Shown here piece after piece: positions 45,322-61,040 of a stretch of DNA of 64,000 bases; the first letter of the stretch is position 1, and every line of letters starts with the position of its first letter. The notes below the pieces were generated by a model, which did not search any database, was not told the origin of the DNA, and saw nothing but the letters and a program-made list of their open reading frames with translations. Source of the stretch: Siphonodentalium dalli (Eukaryota; Mollusca; Scaphopoda; Gadilida; Siphonodentaliidae); the NCBI GenBank assembly GCA_032622095.1, contig CP136066.1, positions 47,838,911 through 47,902,910 on the forward strand. The letters are read 5' to 3'. Position numbers and translations under genes: made by a program.

Positions 45322-47021
45322 AAAATAATCGAAAAAGGGCCATAACTCTGTCAAAATATATTGGACCAACATCCGGATAGCATTATTTTTAGTAGACCTT
45401 AGATGCCTACATTCGCTAGAGATTTCGCGGTCCTCCTCCCATTAGTTTCTGAGTATTTCCAATTAAACAGAAAACGGCCGCAGTAGAAAAACAATATACT
45501 TCCTTGGTTACACCATGGAAGTATAATAATAGGGCAAATCATGAGCTCAATAAATCGCAGTTAAGGGACGGAAAATATGAATTAGGATGATTATATCTTT
45601 CCCTTAACATGTGTGGGTTGATCTCAAGTGTTTGGGAGTGACCCCACCCCTGCCTCGAAATTGGGTGACGGGATTGGGAAATAGTCAAACCCGGCCCAAA
45701 ATGCGAATTTTGAGAGCCCGTAACTCCGTTATTTTCCAATGGATTTAAAAATTGTTTTGAGTATTGTGATCAGCTACTTACATTGATTATTTGTTATAAA
45801 TTTTGTCTGATTCAGAGACGAATAACATTTTGTTTATTGGAAAGAATACGGGCCCACATTCAAAGTTTGAGGGCCCAAATCTCCGCCATTTTTTAACGGA
45901 TTTACAATCTGTTTTCAGTTTTATGATCAACGTGTATGGTATATGTTATATATCAAGTTTCATATGATTCGGAGACGAAATAAATTTTGGTACCCCGGAC
46001 CACCCCTCCCCTGACCCACAACACTGAACCGACACTGGCAAAATTTGGCTCATCGCGTGCTCTCTTCAGACCGCACGCATTGGCGTATCAGTTGACATCC
46101 AAAGTTTGACATCTTCGGAGGAGATGTGATCACAAGCATATGGGGCCAAATTTGCATTGTTTGAAGGCCCACAACTCTGACATTTTTCAATGGATTTTCG
46201 AAATTCTTTCAGTTTCTAGATCGGTTGGCGGTATGGATGTTATATTCCAAGTTTCATCCGATTCGGAGAAGAATACAAAATTGGTACCCCGGACCACCCC
46301 TCCCCTGACCCACAACACTGAACCGACACTGGCAAAATTTGGCCCATCGCGTGCTCTCTTCAGACCGCACGCACTGGGATATCAGACGACATCCAAAGTT
46401 CGACATCTTCGGAGGAGATAGGGTCACAAGCACATGGGACCGACACTTGCAAACTTTGAGGGCCCGTAACTCTTGCATTTCTTCTCGGATTACAAAAATC
46501 CTTTCCGGTATGGGTTTGTTTTCGTTCAGGGAATCTACATACTTAAATAGATGAATGTCAATAATAAAAAAAAATTGCGAAAATATTGCCCCCACCCCAG
46601 TGTAAAAATATATGTCCAACCCTGTCAAATTTTCTTCCTCGGACTAAGCTGACAACGGTCAACACGACTACAAAAACCAAATACAGTTATCTGGAATGAT
46701 ACGGGAGGACAACAGAGTACAATAAAATAGAGGTTTGCCAACTATGGGCGGTAACTCTTCAGGGAAAGGGCGGACCCAAGATTTTATGCCCGTGGGCAGT
46801 AGTGCATATCGAGATGTGCATACGGTCTAATTTTCGATGCTCTGCTTCTTATAATTTCCGAGATAATAAAATGACATTTTTTCAAATAAAGGGAGATAAC
46901 TCCTCGGGGAAAACGCGGACAATATTCGTTATGCGACGATGGCATACAACTCTTTGATCCCAAGATACGTACCAAGTTTTAGTGTGCTACTCCTGGTACT
47001 TTTCGAGTAATAAGTGTCCAG

Positions 47022-47056
<35 letters not shown>

Positions 47057-48756
47057 AAAATAATCGAAAAAGGGCCATAACTCTGTCAAAATATATTGGA
47101 CCAACATCCGGATAGCATTATTTTTAGTAGACCTTAGATGCCTACATTCGCTAGAGATTTCGCGGTCCTCCTCCCATTAGTTTCTGAGTATTTCCAATTA
47201 AACAGAAAACGGCCGCAGTAGAAAAACAATATACTTCCTTGGTTACACCATGGAAGTATAATAATAGGGCAAATCATGAGCTCAATAAATCGCAGTTAAG
47301 GGACGGAAAATATGAATTAGGATGATTATATCTTTCCCTTAACATGTGTGGGTTGATCTCAAGTGTTTGGGAGTGACCCCACCCCTGCCTCGAAATTGGG
47401 TGACGGGATTGGGAAATAGTCAAACCCGGCCCAAAATGCGAATTTTGAGAGCCCGTAACTCCGTTATTTTCCAATGGATTTAAAAATTGTTTTGAGTATT
47501 GTGATCAGCTACTTACATTGATTATTTGTTATAAATTTTGTCTGATTCAGAGACGAATAACATTTTGTTTATTGGAAAGAATACGGGCCCACATTCAAAG
47601 TTTGAGGGCCCAAATCTCCGCCATTTTTTAACGGATTTACAATCTGTTTTCAGTTTTATGATCAACGTGTATGGTATATGTTATATATCAAGTTTCATAT
47701 GATTCGGAGACGAAATAAATTTTGGTACCCCGGACCACCCCTCCCCTGACCCACAACACTGAACCGACACTGGCAAAATTTGGCTCATCGCGTGCTCTCT
47801 TCAGACCGCACGCATTGGCGTATCAGTTGACATCCAAAGTTTGACATCTTCGGAGGAGATGTGATCACAAGCATATGGGGCCAAATTTGCATTGTTTGAA
47901 GGCCCACAACTCTGACATTTTTCAATGGATTTTCGAAATTCTTTCAGTTTCTAGATCGGTTGGCGGTATGGATGTTATATTCCAAGTTTCATCCGATTCG
48001 GAGAAGAATACAAAATTGGTACCCCGGACCACCCCTCCCCTGACCCACAACACTGAACCGACACTGGCAAAATTTGGCCCATCGCGTGCTCTCTTCAGAC
48101 CGCACGCACTGGGATATCAGACGACATCCAAAGTTCGACATCTTCGGAGGAGATAGGGTCACAAGCACATGGGACCGACACTTGCAAACTTTGAGGGCCC
48201 GTAACTCTTGCATTTCTTCTCGGATTACAAAAATCCTTTCCGGTATGGGTTTGTTTTCGTTCAGGGAATCTACATACTTAAATAGATGAATGTCAATAAT
48301 AAAAAAAAATTGCGAAAATATTGCCCCCACCCCAGTGTAAAAATATATGTCCAACCCTGTCAAATTTTCTTCCTCGGACTAAGCTGACAACGGTCAACAC
48401 GACTACAAAAACCAAATACAGTTATCTGGAATGATACGGGAGGACAACAGAGTACAATAAAATAGAGGTTTGCCAACTATGGGCGGTAACTCTTCAGGGA
48501 AAGGGCGGACCCAAGATTTTATGCCCGTGGGCAGTAGTGCATATCGAGATGTGCATACGGTCTAATTTTCGATGCTCTGCTTCTTATAATTTCCGAGATA
48601 ATAAAATGACATTTTTTCAAATAAAGGGAGATAACTCCTCGGGGAAAACGCGGACAATATTCGTTATGCGACGATGGCATACAACTCTTTGATCCCAAGA
48701 TACGTACCAAGTTTTAGTGTGCTACTCCTGGTACTTTTCGAGTAATAAGTGTCCAG

Positions 48757-48791
<35 letters not shown>

Positions 48792-50491
48792 AAAATAATC
48801 GAAAAAGGGCCATAACTCTGTCAAAATATATTGGACCAACATCCGGATAGCATTATTTTTAGTAGACCTTAGATGCCTACATTCGCTAGAGATTTCGCGG
48901 TCCTCCTCCCATTAGTTTCTGAGTATTTCCAATTAAACAGAAAACGGCCGCAGTAGAAAAACAATATACTTCCTTGGTTACACCATGGAAGTATAATAAT
49001 AGGGCAAATCATGAGCTCAATAAATCGCAGTTAAGGGACGGAAAATATGAATTAGGATGATTATATCTTTCCCTTAACATGTGTGGGTTGATCTCAAGTG
49101 TTTGGGAGTGACCCCACCCCTGCCTCGAAATTGGGTGACGGGATTGGGAAATAGTCAAACCCGGCCCAAAATGCGAATTTTGAGAGCCCGTAACTCCGTT
49201 ATTTTCCAATGGATTTAAAAATTGTTTTGAGTATTGTGATCAGCTACTTACATTGATTATTTGTTATAAATTTTGTCTGATTCAGAGACGAATAACATTT
49301 TGTTTATTGGAAAGAATACGGGCCCACATTCAAAGTTTGAGGGCCCAAATCTCCGCCATTTTTTAACGGATTTACAATCTGTTTTCAGTTTTATGATCAA
49401 CGTGTATGGTATATGTTATATATCAAGTTTCATATGATTCGGAGACGAAATAAATTTTGGTACCCCGGACCACCCCTCCCCTGACCCACAACACTGAACC
49501 GACACTGGCAAAATTTGGCTCATCGCGTGCTCTCTTCAGACCGCACGCATTGGCGTATCAGTTGACATCCAAAGTTTGACATCTTCGGAGGAGATGTGAT
49601 CACAAGCATATGGGGCCAAATTTGCATTGTTTGAAGGCCCACAACTCTGACATTTTTCAATGGATTTTCGAAATTCTTTCAGTTTCTAGATCGGTTGGCG
49701 GTATGGATGTTATATTCCAAGTTTCATCCGATTCGGAGAAGAATACAAAATTGGTACCCCGGACCACCCCTCCCCTGACCCACAACACTGAACCGACACT
49801 GGCAAAATTTGGCCCATCGCGTGCTCTCTTCAGACCGCACGCACTGGGATATCAGACGACATCCAAAGTTCGACATCTTCGGAGGAGATAGGGTCACAAG
49901 CACATGGGACCGACACTTGCAAACTTTGAGGGCCCGTAACTCTTGCATTTCTTCTCGGATTACAAAAATCCTTTCCGGTATGGGTTTGTTTTCGTTCAGG
50001 GAATCTACATACTTAAATAGATGAATGTCAATAATAAAAAAAAATTGCGAAAATATTGCCCCCACCCCAGTGTAAAAATATATGTCCAACCCTGTCAAAT
50101 TTTCTTCCTCGGACTAAGCTGACAACGGTCAACACGACTACAAAAACCAAATACAGTTATCTGGAATGATACGGGAGGACAACAGAGTACAATAAAATAG
50201 AGGTTTGCCAACTATGGGCGGTAACTCTTCAGGGAAAGGGCGGACCCAAGATTTTATGCCCGTGGGCAGTAGTGCATATCGAGATGTGCATACGGTCTAA
50301 TTTTCGATGCTCTGCTTCTTATAATTTCCGAGATAATAAAATGACATTTTTTCAAATAAAGGGAGATAACTCCTCGGGGAAAACGCGGACAATATTCGTT
50401 ATGCGACGATGGCATACAACTCTTTGATCCCAAGATACGTACCAAGTTTTAGTGTGCTACTCCTGGTACTTTTCGAGTAATAAGTGTCCAG

Positions 50492-50526
<35 letters not shown>

Positions 50527-51978
50527 AAAATAATCGAAAAAGGGCCATAACTCTGTCAAAATATATTGGACCAACATCCGGATAGCATTATTTTTAGTAG
50601 ACCTTAGATGCCTACATTCGCTAGAGATTTCGCGGTCCTCCTCCCATTAGTTTCTGAGTATTTCCAATTAAACAGAAAACGGCCGCAGTAGAAAAACAAT
50701 ATACTTCCTTGGTTACACCATGGAAGTATAATAATAGGGCAAATCATGAGCTCAATAAATCGCAGTTAAGGGACGGAAAATATGAATTAGGATGATTATA
50801 TCTTTCCCTTAACATGTGTGGGTTGATCTCAAGTGTTTGGGAGTGACCCCACCCCTGCCTCGAAATTGGGTGACGGGATTGGGAAATAGTCAAACCCGGC
50901 CCAAAATGCGAATTTTGAGAGCCCGTAACTCCGTTATTTTCCAATGGATTTAAAAATTGTTTTGAGTATTGTGATCAGCTACTTACATTGATTATTTGTT
51001 ATAAATTTTGTCTGATTCAGAGACGAATAACATTTTGTTTATTGGAAAGAATACGGGCCCACATTCAAAGTTTGAGGGCCCAAATCTCCGCCATTTTTTA
51101 ACGGATTTACAATCTGTTTTCAGTTTTATGATCAACGTGTATGGTATATGTTATATATCAAGTTTCATATGATTCGGAGACGAAATAAATTTTGGTACCC
51201 CGGACCACCCCTCCCCTGACCCACAACACTGAACCGACACTGGCAAAATTTGGCTCATCGCGTGCTCTCTTCAGACCGCACGCATTGGCGTATCAGTTGA
51301 CATCCAAAGTTTGACATCTTCGGAGGAGATGTGATCACAAGCATATGGGGCCAAATTTGCATTGTTTGAAGGCCCACAACTCTGACATTTTTCAATGGAT
51401 TTTCGAAATTCTTTCAGTTTCTAGATCGGTTGGCGGTATGGATGTTATATTCCAAGTTTCATCCGATTCGGAGAAGAATACAAAATTGGTACCCCGGACC
51501 ACCCCTCCCCTGACCCACAACACTGAACCGACACTGGCAAAATTTGGCCCATCGCGTGCTCTCTTCAGACCGCACGCACTGGGATATCAGACGACATCCA
51601 AAGTTCGACATCTTCGGAGGAGATAGGGTCACAAGCACATGGGACCGACACTTGCAAACTTTGAGGGCCCGTAACTCTTGCATTTCTTCTCGGATTACAA
51701 AAATCCTTTCCGGTATGGGTTTGTTTTCGTTCAGGGAATCTACATACTTAAATAGATGAATGTCAATAATAAAAAAAAATTGCGAAAATATTGCCCCCAC
51801 CCCAGTGTAAAAATATATGTCCAACCCTGTCAAATTTTCTTCCTCGGACTAAGCTGACAACGGTCAACACGACTACAAAAACCAAATACAGTTATCTGGA
51901 ATGATACGGGAGGACAACAGAGTACAATAAAATAGAGGTTTGCCAACTATGGGCGGTAACTCTTCAGGGAAAGGGCGG

Positions 51979-54900
51979 ACCGAAGTTTTTATGCCCGTGG
52001 GCAGTAGTGCATATCGAGATGTGCATACGGTCTAATTTTCGATGCTCTGCTTCTTATAATTTCCGAGATAATAAAATGACATTTTTTCAAATAAAGGGAG
52101 ATAACTCCTCGGGGAAAACGCGGACAATATTCGTTATGCGACGATGGCATACAACTCTTTGATCCCAAGATACGTACCAAGTTTTAGTGTGCTACTCCTG
52201 GTACTTTTCGAGTAATAAGGGTTGCAAAAGTGTCCAGTATAATAATAATAATAATGAAAAATAATCGAAAAAGGGCCATAACTCTGTCAAAATATATTGG
52301 ACCAACATCCGGATAGCATTATTTTTAGTAGACCTTAGATGCCTACATTCGCTAGAGATTTCGCGGTCCTCCTCCCATTAGTTTCTCAGTATTTCCAATT
52401 AAACAGAAAACGGCCGCAGTAGAAAAACAATATACTTCCTTGGTTACACCATGGAAGTATAATAATAGGGCAAATCATGAGCTCAATAAATCGCAGTTAA
52501 GGGACGGAAAATATGAATTAGGATGATTATATCTTTCCCTTAACATGTGTGGGTTGATCTCAAGTGTTTGGGAGTGACCCCACCCCTGCCTCGAAATTGG
52601 GTGACGGGATTGGGAAATAGTCAAACCCGGCCCAAAATGCGAATTTTGAGAGCCCGTAACTCCGTTATTTTCCAATGGATTTAAAAATTGTTTTGAGTAT
52701 TGTGATCAGCTACTTACATTGATTATTTTTTATAAATTTTGTCTGATTCAGAGACGAATAACATTTTGTTTATTGGAAAGAATACGGGCCCACATTCAAA
52801 GTTTGAGGGCCCAAATCTCCGCCATTTTTTAACGGATTTACAATCTGTTTTCAGTTTTATGATCAACGTGTATGGTATATGTTATATATCAAGTTTCATA
52901 TGATTCGGAGACGAAATAAATTTTGGTACCCCGGACCACCCCTCTCCTGACCCACAACACTGAACCGACACTGGCAAAATTTGGCTCATCGCGTGCTCTC
53001 TTCAGACCGCACGCATTGGCGTATCAGTTGACATCCAAAGTTTGACATCTTCGGAGGAGATGTGATCACAAGCATATGGGGCCAAATTTGCATTGTTTGA
53101 AGGCCCACAACTCTGACATTTTTCAATGGATTTTCGAAATTCTTTCAGTTTCTAGATCGGTTGGCGGTATGGATGTTATATTCCAAGTTTCATCCGATTC
53201 TGAGAAGAATACAAAATTGGTACCCCGGACCACCCCTCCCCTGACCCACAACACTGAACCGACATTGGCAAAATTTGGCCCATCGCGTGCTCTCTTCAGA
53301 CCGCACGCACTGGGATATCAGACGACATCCAAAGTTCGACATCTTCGGAGGAGATAGGGTCACAAGCACATGGGACCGACACTTGCAAACTTTGAGGGCC
53401 CGTAACTCTTGCATTTCTTCTCGGATTACAAAAATCCTTTCCGGTATGGGTTTGTTTTCGTTCAGGGAATCTACATACTTAAATAGATGAATGTCAATAA
53501 TAAAAAAAAATTGCGAAAATATTGCCCCCACCCCAGTGTAAAAATATATGTCCAACCCTGTCAAATTTTCTTCCTCGGACTAAGCTGACAACGGTCAACA
53601 CGACTACAAAAACCAAATACAGTTATCTGGAATGATACGGGAGGACAACAGAGTACAATAAAATAGAGGTTTGCCAACTATGGGCGGTAACTCTTCAGGG
53701 AAAGGGCGGACCGAAGTTTTTATGCCCGTGGGCAGTAGTGCATATCGAGATGTGCATACGGTCTAATTTTCGATGCTCTGCTTCTTATAATTTCCGAGAT
53801 AATAAAATGACATTTTTTCAAATAAAGGGAGATAACTCCTCGGGGAAAACGCGGACAATATTCGTTATGCGACGATGGCATACAACTCTTTGATCCCAAG
53901 ATACGTACCAAGTTTTAGTGTGCTACTCCTGGTACTTTTCGAGTAATAAGGGTTGCAAAAGTGTCCAGTATAATAATAATAATAATGAAAAATAATCGAA
54001 AAAGGGCCATAACTCTGTCAAAATATATTGGACCAACATCCGGATAGCATTATTTTTAGTAGACCTTAGATGCCTACATTCGCTAGAGATTTCGCGGTCC
54101 TCCTCCCATTAGTTTCTCAGTATTTCCAATTAAACAGAAAACGGCCGCAGTAGAAAAACAATATACTTCCTTGGTTACACCATGGAAGTATAATAATAGG
54201 GCAAATCATGAGCTCAATAAATCGCAGTTAAGGGACGGAAAATATGAATTAGGATGATTATATCTTTCCCTTAACATGTGTGGGTTGATCTCAAGTGTTT
54301 GGGAGTGACCCCACCCCTGCCTCGAAATTGGGTGACGGGATTGGGAAATAGTCAAACCCGGCCCAAAATGCGAATTTTGAGAGCCCGTAACTCCGTTATT
54401 TTCCAATGGATTTAAAAATTGTTTTGAGTATTGTGATCAGCTACTTACATTGATTATTTGTTATAAATTTTGTCTGATTCAGAGACGAATAACATTTTGT
54501 TTATTGGAAAGAATACGGGCCCACATTCAAAGTTTGAGGGCCCAAATCTCCGCCATTTTTTAACGGATTTACAATCTGTTTTCAGTTTTATGATCAACGT
54601 GTATGGTATATGTTATATATCAAGTTTCATATGATTCGGAGACGAAATAAATTTTGGTACCCCGGACCACCCCTCTCCTGACCCACAACACTGAACCGAC
54701 ACTGGCAAAATTTGGCTCATCGCGTGCTCTCTTCAGACCGCACGCATTGGCGTATCAGTTGACATCCAAAGTTTGACATCTTCGGAGGAGATGTGATCAC
54801 AAGCATATGGGGCCAAATTTGCATTGTTTGAAGGCCCACAACTCTGACATTTTTCAATGGATTTTCGAAATTCTTTCAGTTTCTAGATCGGTTGGCGGTA

Positions 54901-57900
54901 TGGATGTTATATTCCAAGTTTCATCCGATTCTGAGAAGAATACAAAATTGGTACCCCGGACCACCCCTCCCCTGACCCACAACACTGAACCGACATTGGC
55001 AAAATTTGGCCCATCGCGTGCTCTCTTCAGACCGCACGCACTGGGATATCAGACGACATCCAAAGTTCGACATCTTCGGAGGAGATAGGGTCACAAGCAC
55101 ATGGGACCGACACTTGCAAACTTTGAGGGCCCGTAACTCTTGCATTTCTTCTCGGATTACAAAAATCCTTTCCGGTATGGGTTTGTTTTCGTTCAGGGAA
55201 TCTACATACTTAAATAGATGAATGTCAATAATAAAAAAAAATTGCGAAAATATTGCCCCCACCCCAGTGTAAAAATATATGTCCAACCCTGTCAAATTTT
55301 CTTCCTCGGACTAAGCTGACAACGGTCAACACGACTACAAAAACCAAATACAGTTATCTGGAATGATACGGGAGGACAACAGAGTACAATAAAATAGAGG
55401 TTTGCCAACTATGGGCGGTAACTCTTCAGGGAAAGGGCGGACCGAAGTTTTTATGCCCGTGGGCAGTAGTGCATATCGAGATGTGCATACGGTCTAATTT
55501 TCGATGCTCTGCTTCTTATAATTTCCGAGATAATAAAATGACATTTTTTCAAATAAAGGGAGATAACTCCTCGGGGAAAACGCGGACAATATTCGTTATG
55601 CGACGATGGCATACAACTCTTTGATCCCAAGATACGTACCAAGTTTTAGTGTGCTACTCCTGGTACTTTTCGAGTAATAAGGGTTGCAAAAGTGTCCAGT
55701 ATAATAATAATAATAATGAAAAATAATCGAAAAAGGGCCATAACTCTGTCAAAATATATTGGACCAACATCCGGATAGCATTATTTTTAGTAGACCTTAG
55801 ATGCCTACATTCGCTAGAGATTTCGCGGTCCTCCTCCCATTAGTTTCTCAGTATTTCCAATTAAACAGAAAACGGCCGCAGTAGAAAAACAATATACTTC
55901 CTTGGTTACACCATGGAAGTATAATAATAGGGCAAATCATGAGCTCAATAAATCGCAGTTAAGGGACGGAAAATATGAATTAGGATGATTATATCTTTCC
56001 CTTAACATGTGTGGGTTGATCTCAAGTGTTTGGGAGTGACCCCACCCCTGCCTCGAAATTGGGTGACGGGATTGGGAAATAGTCAAACCCGGCCCAAAAT
56101 GCGAATTTTGAGAGCCCGTAACTCCGTTATTTTCCAATGGATTTAAAAATTGTTTTGAGTATTGTGATCAGCTACTTACATTGATTATTTTTTATAAATT
56201 TTGTCTGATTCAGAGACGAATAACATTTTGTTTATTGGAAAGAATACGGGCCCACATTCAAAGTTTGAGGGCCCAAATCTCCGCCATTTTTTAACGGATT
56301 TACAATCTGTTTTCAGTTTTATGATCAACGTGTATGGTATATGTTATATATCAAGTTTCATATGATTCGGAGACGAAATAAATTTTGGTACCCCGGACCA
56401 CCCCTCTCCTGACCCACAACACTGAACCGACACTGGCAAAATTTGGCTCATCGCGTGCTCTCTTCAGACCGCACGCATTGGCGTATCAGTTGACATCCAA
56501 AGTTTGACATCTTCGGAGGAGATGTGATCACAAGCATATGGGGCCAAATTTGCATTGTTTGAAGGCCCACAACTCTGACATTTTTCAATGGATTTTCGAA
56601 ATTCTTTCAGTTTCTAGATCGGTTGGCGGTATGGATGTTATATTCCAAGTTTCATCCGATTCTGAGAAGAATACAAAATTGGTACCCCGGACCACCCCTC
56701 CCCTGACCCACAACACTGAACCGACATTGGCAAAATTTGGCCCATCGCGTGCTCTCTTCAGACCGCACGCACTGGGATATCAGACGACATCCAAAGTTCG
56801 ACATCTTCGGAGGAGATAGGGTCACAAGCACATGGGACCGACACTTGCAAACTTTGAGGGCCCGTAACTCTTGCATTTCTTCTCGGATTACAAAAATCCT
56901 TTCCGGTATGGGTTTGTTTTCGTTCAGGGAATCTACATACTTAAATAGATGAATGTCAATAATAAAAAAAAATTGCGAAAATATTGCCCCCACCCCAGTG
57001 TAAAAATATATGTCCAACCCTGTCAAATTTTCTTCCTCGGACTAAGCTGACAACGGTCAACACGACTACAAAAACCAAATACAGTTATCTGGAATGATAC
57101 GGGAGGACAACAGAGTACAATAAAATAGAGGTTTGCCAACTATGGGCGGTAACTCTTCAGGGAAAGGGCGGACCGAAGTTTTTATGCCCGTGGGCAGTAG
57201 TGCATATCGAGATGTGCATACGGTCTAATTTTCGATGCTCTGCTTCTTATAATTTCCGAGATAATAAAATGACATTTTTTCAAATAAAGGGAGATAACTC
57301 CTCGGGGAAAACGCGGACAATATTCGTTATGCGACGATGGCATACAACTCTTTGATCCCAAGATACGTACCAAGTTTTAGTGTGCTACTCCTGGTACTTT
57401 TCGAGTAATAAGGGTTGCAAAAGTGTCCAGTATAATAATAATAATAATGAAAAATAATCGAAAAAGGGCCATAACTCTGTCAAAATATATTGGACCAACA
57501 TCCGGATAGCATTATTTTTAGTAGACCTTAGATGCCTACATTCGCTAGAGATTTCGCGGTCCTCCTCCCATTAGTTTCTCAGTATTTCCAATTAAACAGA
57601 AAACGGCCGCAGTAGAAAAACAATATACTTCCTTGGTTACACCATGGAAGTATAATAATAGGGCAAATCATGAGCTCAATAAATCGCAGTTAAGGGACGG
57701 AAAATATGAATTAGGATGATTATATCTTTCCCTTAACATGTGTGGGTTGATCTCAAGTGTTTGGGAGTGACCCCACCCCTGCCTCGAAATTGGGTGACGG
57801 GATTGGGAAATAGTCAAACCCGGCCCAAAATGCGAATTTTGAGAGCCCGTAACTCCGTTATTTTCCAATGGATTTAAAAATTGTTTTGAGTATTGTGATC

Positions 57901-60900
57901 AGCTACTTACATTGATTATTTTTTATAAATTTTGTCTGATTCAGAGACGAATAACATTTTGTTTATTGGAAAGAATACGGGCCCACATTCAAAGTTTGAG
58001 GGCCCAAATCTCCGCCATTTTTTAACGGATTTACAATCTGTTTTCAGTTTTATGATCAACGTGTATGGTATATGTTATATATCAAGTTTCATATGATTCG
58101 GAGACGAAATAAATTTTGGTACCCCGGACCACCCCTCTCCTGACCCACAACACTGAACCGACACTGGCAAAATTTGGCTCATCGCGTGCTCTCTTCAGAC
58201 CGCACGCATTGGCGTATCAGTTGACATCCAAAGTTTGACATCTTCGGAGGAGATGTGATCACAAGCATATGGGGCCAAATTTGCATTGTTTGAAGGCCCA
58301 CAACTCTGACATTTTTCAATGGATTTTCGAAATTCTTTCAGTTTCTAGATCGGTTGGCGGTATGGATGTTATATTCCAAGTTTCATCCGATTCTGAGAAG
58401 AATACAAAATTGGTACCCCGGACCACCCCTCCCCTGACCCACAACACTGAACCGACATTGGCAAAATTTGGCCCATCGCGTGCTCTCTTCAGACCGCACG
58501 CACTGGGATATCAGACGACATCCAAAGTTCGACATCTTCGGAGGAGATAGGGTCACAAGCACATGGGACCGACACTTGCAAACTTTGAGGGCCCGTAACT
58601 CTTGCATTTCTTCTCGGATTACAAAAATCCTTTCCGGTATGGGTTTGTTTTCGTTCAGGGAATCTACATACTTAAATAGATGAATGTCAATAATAAAAAA
58701 AAATTGCGAAAATATTGCCCCCACCCCAGTGTAAAAATATATGTCCAACCCTGTCAAATTTTCTTCCTCGGACTAAGCTGACAACGGTCAACACGACTAC
58801 AAAAACCAAATACAGTTATCTGGAATGATACGGGAGGACAACAGAGTACAATAAAATAGAGGTTTGCCAACTATGGGCGGTAACTCTTCAGGGAAAGGGC
58901 GGACCGAAGTTTTTATGCCCGTGGGCAGTAGTGCATATCGAGATGTGCATACGGTCTAATTTTCGATGCTCTGCTTCTTATAATTTCCGAGATAATAAAA
59001 TGACATTTTTTCAAATAAAGGGAGATAACTCCTCGGGGAAAACGCGGACAATATTCGTTATGCGACGATGGCATACAACTCTTTGATCCCAAGATACGTA
59101 CCAAGTTTTAGTGTGCTACTCCTGGTACTTTTCGAGTAATAAGGGTTGCAAAAGTGTCCAGTATAATAATAATAATAATGAAAAATAATCGAAAAAGGGC
59201 CATAACTCTGTCAAAATATATTGGACCAACATCCGGATAGCATTATTTTTAGTAGACCTTAGATGCCTACATTCGCTAGAGATTTCGCGGTCCTCCTCCC
59301 ATTAGTTTCTCAGTATTTCCAATTAAACAGAAAACGGCCGCAGTAGAAAAACAATATACTTCCTTGGTTACACCATGGAAGTATAATAATAGGGCAAATC
59401 ATGAGCTCAATAAATCGCAGTTAAGGGACGGAAAATATGAATTAGGATGATTATATCTTTCCCTTAACATGTGTGGGTTGATCTCAAGTGTTTGGGAGTG
59501 ACCCCACCCCTGCCTCGAAATTGGGTGACGGGATTGGGAAATAGTCAAACCCGGCCCAAAATGCGAATTTTGAGAGCCCGTAACTCCGTTATTTTCCAAT
59601 GGATTTAAAAATTGTTTTGAGTATTGTGATCAGCTACTTACATTGATTATTTTTTATAAATTTTGTCTGATTCAGAGACGAATAACATTTTGTTTATTGG
59701 AAAGAATACGGGCCCACATTCAAAGTTTGAGGGCCCAAATCTCCGCCATTTTTTAACGGATTTACAATCTGTTTTCAGTTTTATGATCAACGTGTATGGT
59801 ATATGTTATATATCAAGTTTCATATGATTCGGAGACGAAATAAATTTTGGTACCCCGGACCACCCCTCTCCTGACCCACAACACTGAACCGACACTGGCA
59901 AAATTTGGCTCATCGCGTGCTCTCTTCAGACCGCACGCATTGGCGTATCAGTTGACATCCAAAGTTTGACATCTTCGGAGGAGATGTGATCACAAGCATA
60001 TGGGGCCAAATTTGCATTGTTTGAAGGCCCACAACTCTGACATTTTTCAATGGATTTTCGAAATTCTTTCAGTTTCTAGATCGGTTGGCGGTATGGATGT
60101 TATATTCCAAGTTTCATCCGATTCTGAGAAGAATACAAAATTGGTACCCCGGACCACCCCTCCCCTGACCCACAACACTGAACCGACATTGGCAAAATTT
60201 GGCCCATCGCGTGCTCTCTTCAGACCGCACGCACTGGGATATCAGACGACATCCAAAGTTCGACATCTTCGGAGGAGATAGGGTCACAAGCACATGGGAC
60301 CGACACTTGCAAACTTTGAGGGCCCGTAACTCTTGCATTTCTTCTCGGATTACAAAAATCCTTTCCGGTATGGGTTTGTTTTCGTTCAGGGAATCTACAT
60401 ACTTAAATAGATGAATGTCAATAATAAAAAAAAATTGCGAAAATATTGCCCCCACCCCAGTGTAAAAATATATGTCCAACCCTGTCAAATTTTCTTCCTC
60501 GGACTAAGCTGACAACGGTCAACACGACTACAAAAACCAAATACAGTTATCTGGAATGATACGGGAGGACAACAGAGTACAATAAAATAGAGGTTTGCCA
60601 ACTATGGGCGGTAACTCTTCAGGGAAAGGGCGGACCGAAGTTTTTATGCCCGTGGGCAGTAGTGCATATCGAGATGTGCATACGGTCTAATTTTCGATGC
60701 TCTGCTTCTTATAATTTCCGAGATAATAAAATGACATTTTTTCAAATAAAGGGAGATAACTCCTCGGGGAAAACGCGGACAATATTCGTTATGCGACGAT
60801 GGCATACAACTCTTTGATCCCAAGATACGTACCAAGTTTTAGTGTGCTACTCCTGGTACTTTTCGAGTAATAAGGGTTGCAAAAGTGTCCAGTATAATAA

Positions 60901-61040
60901 TAATAATAATGAAAAATAATCGAAAAAGGGCCATAACTCTGTCAAAATATATTGGACCAACATCCGGATAGCATTATTTTTAGTAGACCTTAGATGCCTA
61001 CATTCGCTAGAGATTTCGCGGTCCTCCTCCCATTAGTTTC
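51979..61040 (+). repeat. Satellite subarray B (type B units, 1,731 bp)
   Basis: Diagnostic differences from type A are GACCGAAGTTTTTA (first at 51979), an 11-bp insertion giving AATAAGGGTTGCAAAAGTG, about 6 instead of 11 TAA repeats, TTTCTCAGTAT, CCCCTCTCCTGACCC, CGATTCTGAGAAG and GACATTGGC. The insertion (+11) and TAA loss (-15) account exactly for the 4-bp shorter period. GATTATTTTTTATAAA is also type B, except that the unit at 53374 carries the type A form GATTATTTGTTATAAA near 54451, suggesting conversion between types. Confidence 0.9.

Larger units (their letters stand above)
34290..51642 (+). repeat. Satellite subarray A1 (type A units)
   Basis: Ten consecutive units are all of type A: GACCCAAGATTTTA, TTTCTGAGTAT, CGATTCGGAGAAG, GACACTGGC, and about 11 TAA repeats. 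The only length variant I see is the additional CGG at 40361-40366. Confidence 0.9.
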